In this document: in pieces, positions 61,558 through 64,000 of the stretch | How the letters are laid out: each line of letters begins with the position of its first letter | How positions within the stretch are numbered: the first letter of the stretch is position 1 | Source: Dillenia suffruticosa | Taxonomy: Eukaryota > Streptophyta > Magnoliopsida > Dilleniales > Dilleniaceae | Reading direction: 5' to 3' | Assembly: GCA_033439265.1 (NCBI GenBank) | Contig: JAVTVX010000004.1 | Location: forward strand, 22,395,701 to 22,459,700 | Length of the DNA: 64,000 nt | Notes under the pieces: generated by a model | The model's database searches: none | Told to the model about the DNA's origin: nothing | What the model saw: only the letters and a program-made list of their open reading frames with translations | Translations under genes and position numbers: made by a program

Positions 61558-61670
61558 CATTAAATATATAAAAATATGTGTATATAAAAAATATAAAAAC
61601 TTTCGTATAAATATTAATTAATTTAGTATATTGAAACGTTTCGGAAATGAGAAACATTAGTGTTGAGAAG
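61300..61670 (+). repeat. AT-rich dispersed repeat, copy 3
   Basis: Collinear with 12836-13195: AATCTAAAATGATCAAATAT, an ATAAATAAATAAATAA run, ATAAATATTAATTAATTTAG, and the end block GAAACGTTTCGGAAATGAGA. Confidence 0.65.
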
Positions 61671-62083
61671 TTTGGACTATAATACACTATAAGATGATGT
61701 ATGAACATATAAAACTTTTCATTTTATTTTTTTGTTTTTAAAGTAATAAATGTGTTGACTTCTTATTAAAACCAAAAGCAAAATTTTGTGATTATTTATA
61801 TAAACAAAATCTTTTCGGTATATATTTTAATATTTTTAATAAAAATAATATTATATGTATCAAATATATCAAAATCAAATAAGCAAAACTTTATATAATA
61901 ACCGATATAAGCAAAGAGATAATAATTTTTTAAATTTATATAATTTGTTTTGACCAAAATACAATTCAAATCAACCAAAAATATAAAATATGCTGAAATA
62001 TATTACGATATAAATTTGTATTTAATTTATTCGAATATTATTTATATAAAAAAAAGAAAAAGAAAATTGTTGCTATCTTATTC

Positions 62084-62101
62084 TCACGTGCGCGCACGTG
62101 A
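62084..62101. promoter_or_regulatory. Perfect 18-bp palindrome with two G-boxes
   Basis: TCACGTGCGCGCACGTGA is a perfect inverted repeat with CACGTG in each arm, 10 bp apart. G-boxes are bound by plant bZIP and bHLH factors. It opens a GC-rich patch of about 200 bp (62084-62280) in AT-rich DNA. No gene is visible in the patch. Confidence 0.6.
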
Positions 62102-62287
62102 CGAGTGCTCGGTGACGCCCATCCTGAAAATGGGATGGGTCCCGGAAGGCCCACTGTGAGAACCAAGTAGGCACACCATGCCCCCAGTGGGTCACACTTA
62201 CAGTCTTCAATTCATAAGATCACTTATAAGGTAAGTTGAGCATGGAAGGTCCATCTGTTTTACGGGCCCGGCCCGAACCTTCTTCTT

Positions 62288-62289
<2 letters not shown>

Positions 62290-62325
<36 letters not shown>

Positions 62326-62514
62326 GGTACCATGGTTAGGCCACCAATCCAGTATTCGGGATTTTGTCCCGACTAATCTGGATTGACCGCTTACAAGGCC
62401 CAATTGAGGGGCATGTCTCCCAGTGCTGATTTTTCCGTTCCCATAGAGAATCGAATTCCCGACCATGGTTAAGGGACGTCAGTTTTCGAACTAACTAAAC
62501 TATCGGACGTTGGT
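62290..62514 (-). mobile_element. SINE with target-site duplication
   Basis: ACCTTCTTCTTC (62278-62289) and ACCTTCTTTTTC (62515-62526) flank it. A T-run of more than 30 at 62291-62324 shows a long A-tail, so it is probably young. The body matches the SINE at 52904-53108. AGAATCGAATTCCCG is the B-box complement. Confidence 0.82.
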
Positions 62515-62619
62515 ACCTTCTTTTTCTTTCGTACGTAGGAAACTCCGACTCGAGAATTTTGATAAGAGAGAATGGGTTGTTACAAGTTGAGCTATAGCTT
62601 ATCGGCCTTTTTTATATAA

Positions 62620-62800
62620 GTAGATAATTAATATCAATCGGTATTCAGATTTAACCTGATAAATCAAGTCGATCATTGTAAGACCTATTATGAGATTGGC
62701 TCTTCCAATACTCGTTTTTTCATTTTTAATATTTGAATTCGAGATTTTGGTTAAGAGAATTTAACATCTTATCATTACACTCACAGGTTATTGGTCCAAA
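62620..62800 (-). repeat. Diverged SINE-like repeat
   Basis: TCAATCGGTATTCAGATTTA, TCGATCATTGTAAGACCTAT and ATTTGAATTCGAGATTTTGG occur in family order, minus orientation. Confidence 0.6.
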
Positions 62801-63128
62801 CCATATTGAATTTCAGAAAAGAAAAGTTTCAATTACTAAATTACTAAATTTGTGATTTTTTTGATAGATAAAAAAGTTTCAATTTGAAATTGTTAAAAAA
62901 AAGAATCGATATCAATTGAATCATGATTATCATAAAAAAGAAAAAGCAAAACCTAAATTAAAAAGAGAAAACCTTTTAGGTCAACTAATTTGTTAATATG
63001 TCCACAACTAAATCAAATGGGACTCAAAGAAATGACCTTGTGCTTCTAAGGCATATTATATTATCCTTTTTCACATAGGAGTGCATTGCAAATGAAAATG
63101 TTTCCGTAACTCTTTTCATACTATTAAG

Positions 63129-63146
63129 CTGTCCCTTCGGGGACAG
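63129..63146 (+). other. UUCG hairpin resembling the U6 snRNA 5' end
   Basis: CTGTCCC-TTCG-GGGACAG is a perfect 7-bp stem with a TTCG loop. The inner 15 nt, GTCCCTTCGGGGACA, equal the 5' stem-loop of plant U6 snRNA, but the next bases differ and no U6 body or plant USE/TATA promoter is present. Confidence 0.4.
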
Positions 63147-63699
63147 TAGCCCTTTCATTCAATCTTAAATCTTTAAACTATTTTTCAATGTTACTCCCGA
63201 CAATTTATTTATTTAATTCTATCTTGTTTTAAATATACAATTCTTATTATGATTTATTTTTATTTTATTTTTTTGATTTCGTGAAAGTTACGAAAATTAT
63301 AAAAATATATATATGTATAAAAATTCAAATATTAGATTTCGGAAAAAGACATTTAAATAAAAATTCTTTACCATTCGTATTTCTCTATAAGAATTTTGAT
63401 TTATTTTTATAATACAATCGTAATGAATCACATATTTCATTATTAAATAATTCTGTATGTACGGTTGTAATCTCAATTTTACTACTTAATTTAATTATGA
63501 ATAAGTTAAAGTATATAAACATAAAAAGACAAAATAAAAAAAAAAAAAAGAAAACAGTAATGGGGAGGATTTAATCTCTAATTACTATTTTTATATGAGA
63601 TTAGATAAAATTATTTTATAATTATATATTTAATTTTTAACTTAAAATGTCCAAGTGTTGGAAGGGTTAGGGTTTGCAGGGTGCCCTTTTTTTTTGGGA

Positions 63700-64000
63700 A
63701 GCTTAATCTTGGTTTGTTTTAATCACGGCTGTCCATCCTTAATAACTCGAGCTCTTTAAATCTGTTTTAATCTTGACTATTCGTATGTTGTGTCATCGAA
63801 ACCCTAGTAATCTCAGCCGTTAAATTTTACTTGATCTCAACCATCCGTTCTATTCTCCTTCACAATCTTAACCGTTGAATCAAATTTGTTCCCAAGATCT
63901 CTTCCTCGTTTTTCCTTATCCCTTTTTATTCTCGCTCTCTTCGACTCATCCTCCCCCTTCCTCCCTCCCTCCTACATCTGACCGCCGCCGCCGCCGAAAC
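63700..64000 (+). other. Possible 5' leader of a gene running off the window
   Basis: Repeated short phrases such as AATCTCAGCCGTTAAAT and AATCTTAACCGTTGAAT are followed by CT-rich DNA and, at the very end, CCGCCGCCGCCGCC. Many plant genes begin like this (pyrimidine-rich leader, then GCC-rich first codons). No start codon lies inside the window after 63900. Confidence 0.35.

Larger units (their letters stand above)
59960..62083. other. Intergenic, very AT-rich
   Basis: No gene supported. Contains a TA repeat near 60600, a SINE-like copy at about 61065-61255 (T-run, TCATCAATATTTGATGATAA), the AT-rich dispersed repeat below and an AAAT microsatellite at 61525-61555. Confidence 0.5.

Noticed and set aside
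63129-63240. A complete U6 snRNA gene
   Set aside because: Only the first 15 nt match; the conserved internal part and plant USE and TATA elements are absent.
1-64000. CRISPR arrays, operons, Shine-Dalgarno sites, prophage
   Set aside because: The window is plant nuclear DNA; the spaced repeats found are microsatellites, SINEs or local duplications.

Overview
The window is nuclear DNA of a flowering plant, most likely a dicot. The genes have small GT-AG introns. Their closest recognisable families are plant-specific or have plant-type forms: HD-ZIP III, GATA class A, DUF1677, plant NUP35 and SEC13. Intergenic DNA is very AT-rich and full of tRNA-derived SINEs and GA/CT microsatellites. The species cannot be fixed from the sequence. 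No prokaryotic, viral or organellar segment was seen.

Layout, left to right. A SINE at the left edge is followed by NUP35, a nuclear pore component (1324-5538, minus), then an old 215-bp duplication and a T-rich degenerate tandem tract (6407-7540). Next is a three-exon gene for a 110-residue protein of unknown function (9427-11057, minus). A LINE RNase H remnant (about 13.4-13.9 kb) and SINE-rich intergenic DNA follow. Then come a GATA12-like transcription factor (20694-22179, minus) and about 7 kb of SINE-rich DNA. SEC13 (29040-29945, minus) has a 5' UTR intron holding a decayed copy of its own start region. From about 31 to 42 kb the DNA is gene-poor: nested tandem duplications (about 35.1-38.1 kb), a cleanly inserted SINE and microsatellites. 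The largest gene is a complete 18-coding-exon HD-ZIP III gene of the HB8 type (43330-50775, plus), with a miR165/166 site split by an intron and short uORFs in the presumed leader. It is followed by a DUF1677 gene (51981-52559, minus), a SINE, a decayed CACTA DNA transposon with 3-bp target duplications (53368-56556), another SINE, and a small membrane-protein gene whose frame is broken by one in-frame stop (58468-59004, minus). The right end holds an AT-rich repeat, a double G-box palindrome, two SINEs, a hairpin resembling the 5' end of U6 snRNA, and a leader-like CT/GCC-rich segment that may start a gene beyond the window.

The genes are ordinary unlinked plant genes, not an operon or cluster. 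NUP35 and SEC13 both belong to nuclear pore biology and HB8 and GATA12 are both developmental regulators, but nothing in the sequence ties them together. The accessory content is mainly retroposition: eight SINEs have visible target-site duplications, and one has a duplicated neighbour that shows the empty site. I found no sign of a new multi-gene system. The best leads are the unknown 110-residue gene, the stop-split membrane gene, the duplicated SEC13 start and the repeated placement of CT tracts just after first-intron donors.
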